Source: Ustulina deusta (taxonomy: Eukaryota; Ascomycota; Sordariomycetes; Xylariales; Xylariaceae). Taken from it: a DNA stretch of 64,000 bases. Within the stretch, counting starts at the first letter, position 1. Each line of letters begins with the position of its first letter. Location: assembly GCA_023159155.1 (NCBI GenBank), contig JAJNNX010000026.1, forward strand, positions 248,001 through 312,000, in the 5' to 3' direction. The translations under genes were made by a program, and so were the position numbers. This document shows positions 11,511 through 24,072 of the stretch, piece by piece. The notes beneath the pieces are model-generated. The model was not told the origin of the DNA and did no database searches. It was given only the letters and a program-made list of their open reading frames with translations.

Positions 11511-11966
11511 GATGATGTGTAACCAATCCTAACCTAGTGTGTGAGGTAAAATTAGTTAGCAAGCATCTACAACATGTTCCCTAGAAAGGGACAGGCAGGG
11601 AAGCCTCGCGCAAAGCTCTACCACTTCGTTTGTTCACAAATGGGGAACCCGAGGAATGATTTTTCTTCTGTCAACCCAAGATTTGGCTCTTCATGATAAT
11701 ACGCATTCTATCATTGTCTAAACTCTATAGTCGCTCATAAGTGGGTATAATATCGAGCGGCGAAAATTCACGGGGTCATAAGTGTCTGTCGTGTCTGTCG
11801 TGTTTCCACCTTCCCCATCTTTCGTAACGGCCGACCAACTCTCTTAACAAACGGACGTAATATGCGGCTCGTGTTCATCAGAAATCCCTTGGCCCACCCA
11901 CATAACAAACAAATCCTGTACCCATGCTTTAAATTAGATTAAGGTGACACCGTCCTCTGATACGTT
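11511..11966. other. Intergenic region downstream of the DUF2235-GTPase gene
   Basis: No coding frame is seen. A direct doublet of GTGTCTGTC occurs near 11782-11800. The rest is probably the 3' region of the gene on the minus strand. Confidence 0.45.
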
Positions 11967-14900
11967 TCACGGGAGTTCCGATATTCCGGTATGCCAGACC
12001 GGGGCGGGCAATTCAGACACACCTCCATTCCAAGGGTCGTTTACCAAGGTACCAGGTAGCTCCGCCACATGCACGGGCTGATGGACTCCCTTGGACCCGT
12101 CGTCATACATGGTTTGTTCCATTGACTTTATTCCGTTGATACTTTGTGGCTCAGACCACGCGAGATCCGGGCTTTGAGTTGAGCTTCCATGATCCGAGAA
12201 CGTATTCGTGGAAGGGCTCGTTTCCCTCCGATCTACCCACTGATTCAGACTTTGCACGTCCTCCGCCACATCCAATTCTTCTTCGTATGTCGGGGTGAAT
12301 TCCTCGTCTAGCGTAAAGCGGTGTTGTGCAATAATTCGCTGGAACTCCGTTCGCATCCTTGAAGTACTTAGAGGTTCGTAGACTTTAACGGTGTGGATTG
12401 GGATGAGGCGGTCGATCTCTTTATGGACGAGTGATCTGATCGACGATGCTCCGTTGGCTCCTAGCCCCGCGCGGTTGGCGCAATACTGCCCTAGTGACTC
12501 TTGAAAATCCTGCTTCGTCACGAACTTGCCCTTCCTCGTGAAGGCGGCGGAAAGGGTGAGGACAAGATCACACGTGCACTTGGCGATTAACCTAGAGGCC
12601 GGTGGGATAAAAGCGAAAGGCAGCGACGCCAGGGCCGGTATACCACCGATGACAGTACTCACGGTGAGGCCAATGCCGAGACCAAGGAGCACAGCTAATT
12701 GACTGACTACAAAATAAGTCAGTAAACTTTCTAGGCGAGATCTACAGTAGTCTTTGGGCATATTAAGCTTGCAAAACACCGAAACGAGAAGCACTTGCTC
12801 CATACTGCCCGAAACAAGAAGGGACTAATTAAGATAGGCATTACTCACAGCTCTGCGTCACAAAAGTACCCATATTCTTCCACAAAAGATTCCTAGCAAT
12901 GCGCTCGATTTCATTCACCTTTGCCGAACCCGAAAGCCCAAAGCTCTTAATGATCCTTGCACAGAGGAAGTGCGAAATGGTAGGAGTGGTGAGTATGCTG
13001 GTGAACATCATCGAACCCATAACTGAAGACCAATTGGAGAAATTTAAAAGCCGCATACTTTCCTCGATGGCAGCTGATATCTTCATGTCGACATCTGCTA
13101 TTTGGGCGCTGACGAAATTCGCCCGAGCCGAGTCATCGGGGACCATCATAATTGTATACTTGACAAGCTGCTTGATCGAGTCCTTATCCCCTGAACACGA
13201 CGTTTTAGTCAGGCACAGAAGAACAAGGGTTGATGGTTATCAGACATAGGTGGCGGGGCGGGGCTGGGAGACTTACTCTTTGACGTATATACAAACGGAG
13301 CAAAATCCTTCTCCAGCCCGAGCTTATGTTCAAGCTGACGGATATCTTCTTCTTTCACTTGGGAAAACTCCTCTTCAGCTTGTGCACGGGCGCGACGGTC
13401 AAGTTCTTCACCCATATATCCGGCATCTTCCCATTGCTCGCGGGCCGCTCCATAGTGCTCATTGATGAATCGGTCTTTCATGGTTCGGACGATGATGACT
13501 GGGACTGCCCTTGCATACCTGTCGAGAATATCGAATATTTTCCTATCCGCCTCGTGTATAACTCGAGTTGATGGCACATCAATACAAAACCTGATGATAC
13601 TGTCAGCGACTATTTTTAACTAGATGGATTGAGAATGAGGGTCAAGGTGATTCGTCCAGTATCGCTCAGACTAGCAGAGTCCTAAACAGTCTCATACGTA
13701 CCAAATTGCGTCCAGTCTATCATCGGGCCTTGCCGCTGATGCACGCTTCTTCACGAATTTTTCCAGAAGCTCGATCTCTTCCGTCGCGCCACTTTGGAAG
13801 CCTCTTGAATCATGAACGATGAGTCCAGGTAATGTATCCATCTCGAAACCCTCATCCACGTCGTGCATGCCGTGGTCGTTCGACGATTCTTCCGTCTATC
13901 ATTGTTACACTTAGCTTCCACAATAGGTGACGGGCATTTATACACTTACCACGATAGAACCAAACACCTTATTGATCAACGTAGACTTCCCAACTCCTGC
14001 CCTACCACACACGAGGACGCGACAATTCTTGAGTGCCGGGCCCCCCAGGTCGGCGAGGGTAGCCCGCCAAGGATCCATATAAACGCTCCCCTGAACTTCA
14101 CGTTTAACAAAACCATAATGTCTAAAGTTATTTAAGCCATCGATATATGGATTAAGCTCGCCTGTAAAGCTTAAACGGTCGTACACGTCGGTTACAAAGT
14201 ACACCGATGGATGTATTATGGTGCCACAGGGAGCTTTCGAATAAGACAGCAGTCAGCATTAGGTTACAAGATTCATCAACGGTATCACGGGATAAAGAAC
14301 TCACTGTTATCTAAGTAACCGATAAGTCCCTGGGAGCCGAATACCTCACGAGAGGCAGAGAACATCGAAAGTAAGGCCGGTCCGGCGTTGATCTGGACGA
14401 CGTGAGGACGAGGCCCGACCTCGACGACGTCAGATTTTATGGACGGTGCCCAGAGAGAATCAACATCAGAATCCTTCTTCGCATGTGTAGAAGCTCCAGA
14501 GGCTGTTGTCGCCTTGCTCGACTTCAGGTTGAGTCGGAACCGATCTTTCCATGACGGTCTGCGCAGCTGCTCTGATAACGTCGGGGAAACCGGAGAATTA
14601 CTTTCATCACTCTGGTGCTTTTTTCGTGTAAATCTCTTTTGTAAAACGTTCTTTTTGCCAGCTTGTAGATTGCCATGACGATGGGATGACCTTATGTCGA
14701 CCATTTCGATTTCGATGCCGTTTTTATACTGGAAGGTCCATGGGTTCAGGGGTTGGGGAGGTTTTGAGGGGTCCTGGTCTGGAACCAACGGGAATACAAG
14801 CCCCAGGGGCTCCTCCGTGATACACTGGTTATCCCACGAAGGCTCGAAGATGAGTCCATGCGCTCGGCTCTCTAGGAACATCCACTGCAAAGGATAAAGA

Positions 14901-15966
14901 GACAGCCCATCTCCTTGCGATCCCCCACCAATGTCACCATGGGAGCCGATGAACCAAGCTTCGACAATTGAACGACGTGCCAGATCGGGAGACAGCGCCG
15001 GAAGAGGACCAAAGGGGCAGGGTTGAAATGAATTACGAGTCTCATTGAGGGCGAGGGCATGGCGAAGTATGCGAGTCGACTTCAAAAGGGTGGGCTGTGG
15101 TCTTGATGGTTCTCGACCGATCTTTATGCTATCCAACAGGCCAAGGAAATGAATTACCGGTTCATTATCCCAAACTTTGGCAGCTCTACTATTAGGTAAG
15201 CACGTGCAAAACTAAGCGACTTTAGATGCGAGATTGAACTCACATGTATCGAAAAGCCTAATGAGTGATTAGCATCACCGTCCCCGGATATTAGCGATGG
15301 CGTGGGAAACTCACCTTTAGAGCACTCTGCGCCTTCTGGTGAGAGTCTCGAAAAGGGGGCAACAAGTTGACTCGATGTTGATACTCACGCTCATCCCAGG
15401 TCTGGATGGTGGTGAGCTGGTAAAAAAGTTCTGCGACGACCCGTACGACATCTTTCAACAAACAACAAGGTCAGCTTGTATTCCCAATATGTATTTGGTG
15501 ATGTCGGCAATGAGCGGACTGCAGGTCCATCAAGATTAATTACGTACAGGCGCCACGACTAAAGCCGTAGAGCCACAACTCATCACTAGACTCGCTGAGT
15601 TGTTGGCAACAGAACTAGTTCCTTGGTGTTAGCAACACGACCTTGGCAAGACCTCCCCATTATTCAAGATAGAGTTTGGGTTCATACAGCAAAGATCCTG
15701 TTGATTTGGTTATCAAGGGCTTCCGGGGACGTGGTAATCGCGTCGTTAAAATTATCGAGAGGCTGCTTGTCGAGTCCGACGCCGGATTCGTAATATGCCA
15801 CCTGCTTAATCGCCCTGTTGTCCTGGACAAATGTGCCTTCCTTGACAGACGTATAGATGCGATATATGTTGCTGTTATTGCCGTCCCGTCGAACAACCAG
15901 CCCGTTGGGGTCGTACCAAGTACTATCGACACATACAACCACACGTTTCACGGGATTATAGGCCAT
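11967..15966 (-). CDS. DUF2235 (Tle1-like) hydrolase fused to a P-loop GTPase and hydrophobic C-terminal segment
   Basis: Ten exons give 1083 residues: 15966-15688, 15614-15548, 15451-15315, 15257-15244 (14 nt), 15185-14305, 14233-13950, 13895-13702, 13590-13277, 13190-12849 and 12706-11967. All nine introns are GT-AG with consistent phase, several with CTGAC/CTAAC branch sites. Residues 4-460 are a DUF2235 alpha/beta-hydrolase related to T6SS phospholipase Tle1: VVVCVDSTW near the start, the nucleophile elbow GFSRGAY with Ser112, and IGSHGDIGGGS with His248 and Asp250. Residues 530-660 are a GTPase: P-loop GRAGVGKST at 536-544, HDSRGF (G3-like) at 582-587 and TMKD at 655-658 where TKxD is expected. 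An alpha-helical region follows, then a glycine-rich hydrophobic segment at about 840-892 and a polar tail with three ELP motifs. Related fungal proteins exist, but their function is not established. A membrane-acting lipase gated by a GTPase switch is my inference. Confidence 0.85.
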
Positions 15967-18900
15967 GGTGGATTATGGCTTGCATTAGATGAATAAGCCG
16001 CTGGTTACTGCGTTGTTGGTTCTTGATGTTGTTGTTGTTCGCACATCTGCAACCCACGACACAGAGAAGAAAACCTCTTTATCAGGATGACAAGATGCGG
16101 AAGCGGACGTGATGATCACGTCTGAAAAGGGCACAAATTGCAGATCTCAAATCTGACGTGGGACACTGCTCTCTCATCAGATGGGCTGCAGGGGCACTTG
16201 GCTGCAACCCATGAATGTGGTCCGATATGTACACTAATAAGCGAACTTGCGGCAAGCCCGCCTAGTGTAGCGCAGGACTCAGTCTGGTTCAACTTTGCTC
16301 TTCTCCATGCTTATGTCCAAACTAAGAGGATAAGGAGCCGCCCAAGACTAGTGTAGACATAGTGTAGCTGTTGCGGCGACGCAGGTCCGAATAAGTAGAT
16401 TTTATGCATTGATGCAGAATATCCGTAGGGCAGAGCGAGGTGCGCTAGTATTGCAGAACTGGGTCTCCTATCCATTTTTGAACTTTCGTCTGTCGAAACA
16501 ATGGGGGAAATGGATGATCCTGTTTGTTTGATTGGGCTGTTTTCAGGGCTGAGTATCATGGGGATTGTCAATTTGGAATGCTGACTTACCTATTCCCGAC
16601 GCGACTTAGAAGATGGGCCATGATTACCCATCGTATAGCCATGGGAATACGGTCGGCAGCGTGCACTGGTCTTTGCCCCGAATTCAGCTGTTGGCAGCCC
16701 GCCAAACGACCTGGCAGTCCACGACAACCCCCGGAACAGCTGGCCACCACCTTGTTGGCTTATCTTGTGACTCCGACAGATCACTCAATTGGACGATATA
16801 CGGCCAACTCGAAAATCCGTACTATATTAGGTACTTAAGCAGTGCACTAAACCGTGATTACCTGTGGGGATTGCTCTGTCGCTTCGGTTAGTAATGCCCG
16901 CTTGACTTTATTTTACACCGAACCGCGCGATGAGAAGGAAAGCCAAGACACTACCCAAAACTCGAGACTGCACGTCACCCGTTCGGCATGCTGGATTGGT
17001 CAGATCAAATCCGTTGCAGCCATTGTGTCCAATCGACTGCATTTTTCACACGCGAGCAGACACAGGTCGGAATCCTGGATGCAAGTCAGCCAGTGCTACT
17101 GTAGTGTGGAGTGTTGTAATGTGTAGTGCAGACTAAGCGCTACCTCCAACGTGTATCTTACCTATTGTTCATTAGTATAGGCCACTCCGAAGACAAATGA
17201 AGCATTCATCCGATTCATCGAATCCCGCATGTGATGGTCCTACAATCGTGCCGATGGCCGCCTAGTCGTACGCTTCTTTTCGTGTCGATATTATCGAGCA
17301 GAAGAATGACATATGAAAGAGTAGCAAGTACGGAGTATCAATAGCGGAGATGTGCTCTGTAGATCTTGCTAAACCTCAACGTCACAGGGGATTCTTCAGT
17401 AAAATACGACGCACATTGATCAGGGTATGTATATCTGCTGTTGAAGTTATGCGATCTCCACGTGCAGTGTAGAGTGTACTTGGATTACCTGAGAGGTGCA
17501 GATACAGTCCACCAACAACAGTAGTCAGTTTATACTAGGTACCCAGGTAGTATAGACTGGCCCAGCCAGATGGACAGCAGAGGAATCCCCCTGCAGACTA
17601 CATATGCCCATTGCATCTACACGTGTACTTACCTAAGATTCAGGTGCAGTCCCACAACAACTACCGCCACTATGTCTCTATGCGTAGGAAGTCTTTCATC
17701 TGGTTCCCATTCCAGCCGCACTCTAAGATTTTGGCGAGGTAATGACTACACGAGAGTTTCTTCTTTCTTTTCCTTCTCTCAATGTATTTCTCCCAACGTG
17801 CAGAATATGGATATACAACCTCAAATACTCACATCGGAGCCCTTATCGAGTGCTTCGCAAGCCAGACAGACTAATGCACCATCCACGCTACATCGGCTAT
17901 ATCATACTTAGTAGATTAGTGTGCCTCGCCTAACTAGTGCATATCCTAGGTACGCTTTTATTTTAGACCAATGAACCTATGTATGTATGTTCGGGCCCGA
18001 GATCGAAAAACCTGAACAGCTGATGTCGTTAGACGGATCTCTTCTAGCGTGATCGAGTTATCTGGGTTACATTTGAAGTTATCCACTTTAGCAGAATCGC
18101 TAAATCCTAAAACATGCGCCTCTAGAACTAAGTGACTGATTAGTAAGTTGCATTTATAAGATAGAGAAGACTTCATCACGATAGCCCAATAGTTGGTGGA
18201 AAAAAACAAACGCTCACGAAAGAAGGGCGGTGTGAGTGAAGTATACGTATGTCAGATAGAATCTATCACTTATACATAGAGGATCAAACTTTACCTCAGC
18301 TTGCCACGGTGACGTATAATCTGCCGATTTTGCGACCTGCAGAAATCATCATCAGTCTGGTACTTAACGTGCGGAACGATGAAATTATCAGAGATGGATT
18401 CCGTTCGCCCATAGGTAGTTTAACCCCCCTTTCTCCAAGTATATCGGCGCCTCGACCTGGAACCGATGACATCCACGACGCTTTAAAGTCACCAGGTGCC
18501 TTTTCCCGCCAAAAGAGACCATGTGGGCGCACTATACTAGATGGACACCGAGGTTTTACATATCCCAGCTCTGCCTTTGATGGGGCTTGTGAAATCAGAA
18601 GTCGTATCATTAATTTGAATAGTTTTTGAATCGGCAGTTCTGGGTAATGAAAAGCTAATCCTGGTATGGGAGGAGGTGGACGGAAGCCCTATGGCACCGG
18701 AACTCAGCCTGTGGTATTCTGTTATTCAAAATAACAAAGATTGAATCCCAACTATTTCAGTGTATAGATGTAGTAATCAGCCACGTGCTTCGAAATATAA
18801 TTCCATATATCACACCCACCGTTCTCGAGCACTTCTCAGAAGTTGTCAGTGCCCTCACACTTGGGAAACTCACAGTGCTCATCTTCTTACAGACGGCGAT

Positions 18901-21900
18901 AGTTTCCTATTACAGAATAAAGAGCCATTGACGCACATATACCACCTTTACGGCATTAGTTTTCAACATGGGCCCTTGATATGTCAGAGATGGGTTTTCC
19001 AGGGTGAATAGAGAGACCTATCTGCAGTCAGGAAGTAGGTAGGTAGTAGTTAGGGCTCAATACAGTGGTCAATTGATTCCCGAACCTCCAAAATATCCAG
19101 GGGGGCGTCGCCAATATATATACAGAATCCTGCTATATCCACTCCCGTACGGTAGGTGTGATATATATCCCTGACATGTTACCACTTGTGTTCGATATAC
19201 GACATCTGGGGTGGTTATAGTTGATGGCCCTACTTGTTTTAATGACGTCACATTCTACAGGGCACGGAAAGCGTCTTGTACATTGTTAGAGATAACCCCA
19301 TTGCGAACAACGAATGTTCATAAAACAACCATCTTCTCGCTTTGCAAGTGATGTGTGCCTGACACTTTGGTATACCAGAATGAAGATTGGTCTACACGGA
19401 CCATATTAAACGATGTAGCAGAAGGCACATCAATGCGACGAGTTTCTTTCCTCGCCTCTTAGTTTTATGCGCGTACTGAGCAAGAAGAAACCTTTTATAC
19501 ATTTCCCCAAATACAACGGTCTTCGGGGCTTAGATACATCAAGGGGTCCTTCAGAGTTTCATATAACAATAAAAATAAGACTTTGTATGTGAACGTTAAA
19601 ACTCTTTAGTGATGTTATAAGGTATAGGTCGAATTGTGAAAACGGTCGTTGACTCGGTACCTTATCGTGCCGCTGATATGAAGAGGGACGAAGGACAACC
19701 AGTGGCATAGGATGATACACCACTAACTAGTCGTAGCCGAGTGCGGTAGAAGATGCACCACAAGAAAAAAAGGACATGAGACTTAGGAGTAAACAACACC
19801 ACCACCTAGGAGAGAGGTCAATTCACCAATACTATACAACGCTTCTAGCCGTCGTAGACTTGCTGCTATAGCGGATATGAGAATCTCAAGATCCAGCTAA
19901 ATTGTCTATGACGGAAGAGATACGCTATAGGTGCGAAGATAAGGCGTTTGGGTGATGAGATAGAAGTGCGAAATACGAATTCGGGCCAAAATAAGTAGTA
20001 TATGAGACCTCGGTACTCCTCTCTAGATTAACTACGAGGCTAAGAATCAATTCACCAGTTGACCCACCCCTATACTGAAGTAGTGTGCGAATAGAAAATA
20101 GTGACTTGATATGAGGGAGAGCCACCTTGTGGCTTTACATATGGGGGATGTAAAAAACACCATCAGCGCTGCTCTTGCTGTTTCATAGAAAATTACCAAC
20201 CATTCCTTAGCTAGCCTTCGCGTTGAATGAAAGCATTACGTTCTGTCTTGATCTTCAGGTTCCCCAATACTAATAAACATGATTATGCTAAGAAGTGTAG
20301 GTTCAGCCTATCTCCTAGTATAAGGGTGAGGTAAGTGGCCCCTAACTAGCATGGCCTATTTACGATCGCCCACTTCAATACTTGAGTCTTTTGTTTCGAA
20401 TACCACCTCACAGTAACATACCAACCCGTTATATCACGACAGCTTGCTATGTATCACAATGCTTTATTCGTAGAGTCATGAAGACGGCATAGACGTAGAC
20501 AAGAGCTAACGACAGAGTTTAGGACCTTCACGTAATAATCATGTATCGTCAACAGTTTGCTATTCAACGAGATGCTAACACCACAAGAGACAAAACCACC
20601 AACCAGAGTTACTCGGCCCCTTAATGAGTCATAAGAATCACAATATTCCGACTTGACCAGCTTCATGATAACCATCTTATCCTCAACGTCCCCGCCGGGG
20701 CACAACTAGCCATGAGAGGGGATAGAGTGTCGATAGTGAGGTTGTGTCGAGTGATGGAAACAGATCTCGGTGACCCAACCAAAAATTTCCTTAACTTTTA
20801 TATAGCACACTCTGATTTCACTCACGAGCTCTGTCCCCTGACTGTATGTAGTCTTTCACATGAGGCGTTTGAGTCTCCATGTAAGTATGGGGTGTGTTAC
20901 GAGCCAGGATGCTAACGACTTATCTAGCAAAACACGAGGTTTGTATTCATTCTCGTGGTGGTTTTATAGATGCTCTGGGCTGTTGTATCTGGGATCCAGT
21001 ATGACCATCAAGCATGAGGGGTACATCTATTCACAGTGTAGGTCTAAACCTGGTTTTTTTCTTCTGAAACCGGCGATATGATATATCAGCTGCAGGAAAG
21101 CAGTTTGCGTCTTATTTGGTGTCCTGGAAATTCATGTTATGGCTACCGAGATACGTCGATGGTAAAACCCCTCACGCTATCACACTACAAGCACCCCGTA
21201 GAATATAGAGACGCCATTCACTCTATTTCTAACGCAACTAACTACATTGTTGCGAGCTCTGTAGATTGCAAGTACTGGTTATTTCCTGTCAGTCTCGTAT
21301 CTACATTTATCCCCATGGTCTGAACCGAGTTCCATCCGCTCAACTCCTTTTCCACCGAGCAGCTTCTAATCCCCACCTCTATAAACTTGTGAGTAATCTA
21401 CATGGCACACATGACACGGCACACTCACTACGGGTTAAGCTTATGCACTTATACAACCTTCATTGTCGTTGCACCCATCTGTATAATGTGCACCTATGCG
21501 TTATTCACAACAGCTATGACACACGCCCTGACGCCCACGTGCATGCACCAGCCCTCTCTAAGCGTAATGAAGTGGCGCTCGTCTCATCAACGCTACCCAG
21601 CTTTCATAATCAATTTATACTCGAAACGGCAATGGAGGTCACAAAACCCAGCCCATCACAATGTCGTAAGTGAGCAAACCAGCGTCGTCAAGGACTTTGA
21701 AGTATCTCGTGTACCAAAATATCCGGTGCACCTGAACGCAATATCTCACGCCTTGTTGCTTTCATCATCTGCTTGGTAGGAAACAGATTACTGTTCGCCT
21801 AGCATACCAACACGGCGCCATATCCTGCCATCTCACAGTGCATCTATCTCACGCCAAGGGGAGATAAATCAAAACCTTGAGGGACTAATAAAACCACAAC

Positions 21901-22230
21901 CCACCCTAAAAAGCAACGGGCAGATTTCGAGGGCACCCGGCTGCATTCCACCAGGCGACAGCGCGCCACAGTGGCAATAGATCTCGCCATAAGCCTCGCG
22001 GCACGCAATCATCCCGCGCGACCAGATTAACGGTTCAAGGTCAGCAGCCATCATCCATCTACACTACTGTCCCGGGGCGGCGCATGATCGCAAAGTCGAG
22101 ATCTTCGACCAGGACCATCGACAAAACCCACCCACCCATCCATCCATCTATTCATCCATCTCCCCCGCCGCGGCAGCGCCGCGCAAATAAAAAAAAACGA
22201 ATGTGACAGCATCAAACAAAACCCACCTGA
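15967..22230. other. Gene-poor tract, first part (about 6.3 kb)
   Basis: This tract begins with the promoter of the DUF2235-GTPase gene. I see no frame longer than about 130 codons and none with recognisable domains or splice-linked continuity. It contains a dispersed-repeat copy (18998-19175), repeated TAGTGTA/TACACTA heptamers (16230, 16263, 16349, 16360, 22060) and mixed-composition DNA that may be decayed mobile sequence. The frames at 18249-18629 (plus) and 18296-18610 (minus) overlap each other and neither is persuasive. Confidence 0.5.
18998..19175 (+). repeat. Dispersed repeat, copy A
   Basis: This ~178-bp segment matches 51001-51185 in the same orientation. Shared blocks include GTGAATAGAGAGAC, GGAAGTAGGTAGGTAGTAGTT, TGGTCAATTGATT, ATATATACAGAAT and ATATCCACTCC. 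Differences are mostly single substitutions and small indels. It could be a solo terminal repeat or a MITE-like fragment. Confidence 0.8.
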
Positions 22231-22262
22231 CCTGACCTGGCCAGACCAGACCAGACCAGACC
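22231..22262 (+). repeat. CCAGA pentanucleotide repeat
   Basis: Several consecutive copies of CCAGA/CCTGA form a short tandem block within a simple-sequence-rich stretch that also contains CATC units near 22130-22160. Confidence 0.75.
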
Positions 22263-22305
22263 AAGCGGCTCGCCATGTTTCAATAACCGGTTATCGGTCG
22301 TTCTC

Positions 22306-22306
<1 letters not shown>

Positions 22307-22340
<34 letters not shown>
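22307..22340 (+). repeat. (CTAT)n microsatellite
   Basis: About 8.5 perfect units of CTAT. It is likely polymorphic in length between strains. Confidence 0.95.
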
Positions 22341-23396
22341 GCTGCTACGCGAACGAGAGAAACAAACAGGAAAAGATCGGCGCCTGGGACAGCCTTACTT
22401 GAGTCGAAGAAAATGCCCGAAACGAGGCGCACGAACAGAATGCCGGCAGGACGAATCGCTCGCGGCGGGTGCGTTCGAATGGGTGTAGCGGTAAGCGCCG
22501 ATCACTGCCCGCATCGTCTCGAGAGGACTGTACATACTAGACTAGACTAGTACGAGCCATACCGTACCGTACCGTGCCGCAGGCAGGACGCCCAGCGGCA
22601 CCTTTCTGAGTTCGCCACAGGAATACGGGGAAGTGATCCGCGGCGAACCGCTGGTGGTACAATATTAAGGTAGGTAGGTAGGTAGGCAAGCAAGCCTCGT
22701 TGTATGGGGGGTTACGTAGTGTAGAAACAGAACAAAATACAAGGCGAGGCAACTTGGGCGGCCGGGGGCGGGGGACTGCACCCGCCGCTAGTTTTTTGAT
22801 GATCTCTCTCCACATTTACCTGGGGTTCAACGCTGATTAATTATCACTTGGCAACACCTCGTGGCGTGTAGGTACGGTTAGGCGTACGACGTGATATGTT
22901 GCGGAATAAGTGTCTTGTTTTAGATACAGCATCCAGCTTGGTACCAGGTCGGTAGATAGGTAGATATATAGCGGAAACGTTGTGGTGAGGTAGGTATTGG
23001 TATCACCAGTCAGAGTTTCATAGAATACGACCCGCCGAAACATATCAACAACAGTTGCATATTTGGAGAACTGAGGTACCTACGGCTACAATTTAAAGCA
23101 TATGCAATATAACCATAGAGGAAATAGGTACAGAATAAAAAAAATAGGACTACATTCCCCGGCACGATAGGGAGTCAACTAGATGTATGTATCTCTTGGC
23201 AGTAGCTCTACCGTTAGAATTGTGGCAGTAAATACATTAGTTACCTCCTTAGATATGGGGTAAGTGCTTACCTAGGTAGTCGATCAGCGTGGCGGTCTCC
23301 AGCCACGAGAGCCTGGACCCTACTGTAGGCACACTATGCGTCAGAGCTTGGCACCGACAAAGCAAGAGGTACAGTAGCGTATCCTAAGCACTGGAA

Positions 23397-23419
23397 CAGA
23401 GAGAGAGAGAGAGAGAGAA
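23397..23419 (+). repeat. (GA)n microsatellite
   Basis: About eleven GA units, followed by an A-rich stretch. Confidence 0.9.
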
Positions 23420-24048
23420 AATAAAAAGAAAAGAAACCGATTGCAGTAACGAGCGCTCTACTGACCGGGGATAAAAGAAAAAGGACCCGGGCGGGGATTG
23501 GTTTCTTTTTCTGGTCCGCTGGTTTTCCCAAAGAGTACCTACATGAATAAAGTATTTACGAAATTGATGAAAAGATACCTGGGTAAAGCCACGCCCGGGG
23601 TGTCGTCGCCAAAAAAAGTCCCCTACGGACGACGGTAATGCAACAGCACACGAGGAAAATAAAAATAACATCATAGGGTCGGGAATAAAATAGAGGCCAG
23701 TCAGCCAGCCCGCCAGTCATACGGCGACGTCGTTCAGCCGCGGCTCTTCGGCGACGCTGCGCTGTAACAGTAGGTAGAGTGTTCATGCTTATAGGGAACC
23801 CCCAACCCCCGACATGCCTTAACGGTCCCTTGTCGTGTCGCGGATTGGGTCTAGAGCTGGGTTCGCAGACGTAGTGGTAGACGTGGTTCTCACGTACCGT
23901 ACCTACAGGGGAGATAAGTACACTACATACACGAGTATGAATAGTGCGCCTGTCTCAACAGCTCGGACAAGCCCAGTAATTATTTTGAAAAAAAAGGGGT
24001 GTGTGGGTTACGACTACGCCGTGAATCATCACTCACTGATTAATTGAT

Positions 24049-24072
24049 TTGATTGATTGATTGATTGATTGA
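24049..24072 (+). repeat. (GATT)n microsatellite
   Basis: Five to six GATT units in a row. Confidence 0.9.

Noticed and set aside
23384..23674. Ser/Leu-rich minus-strand frame
   Set aside because: Created by the (GA)n microsatellite.
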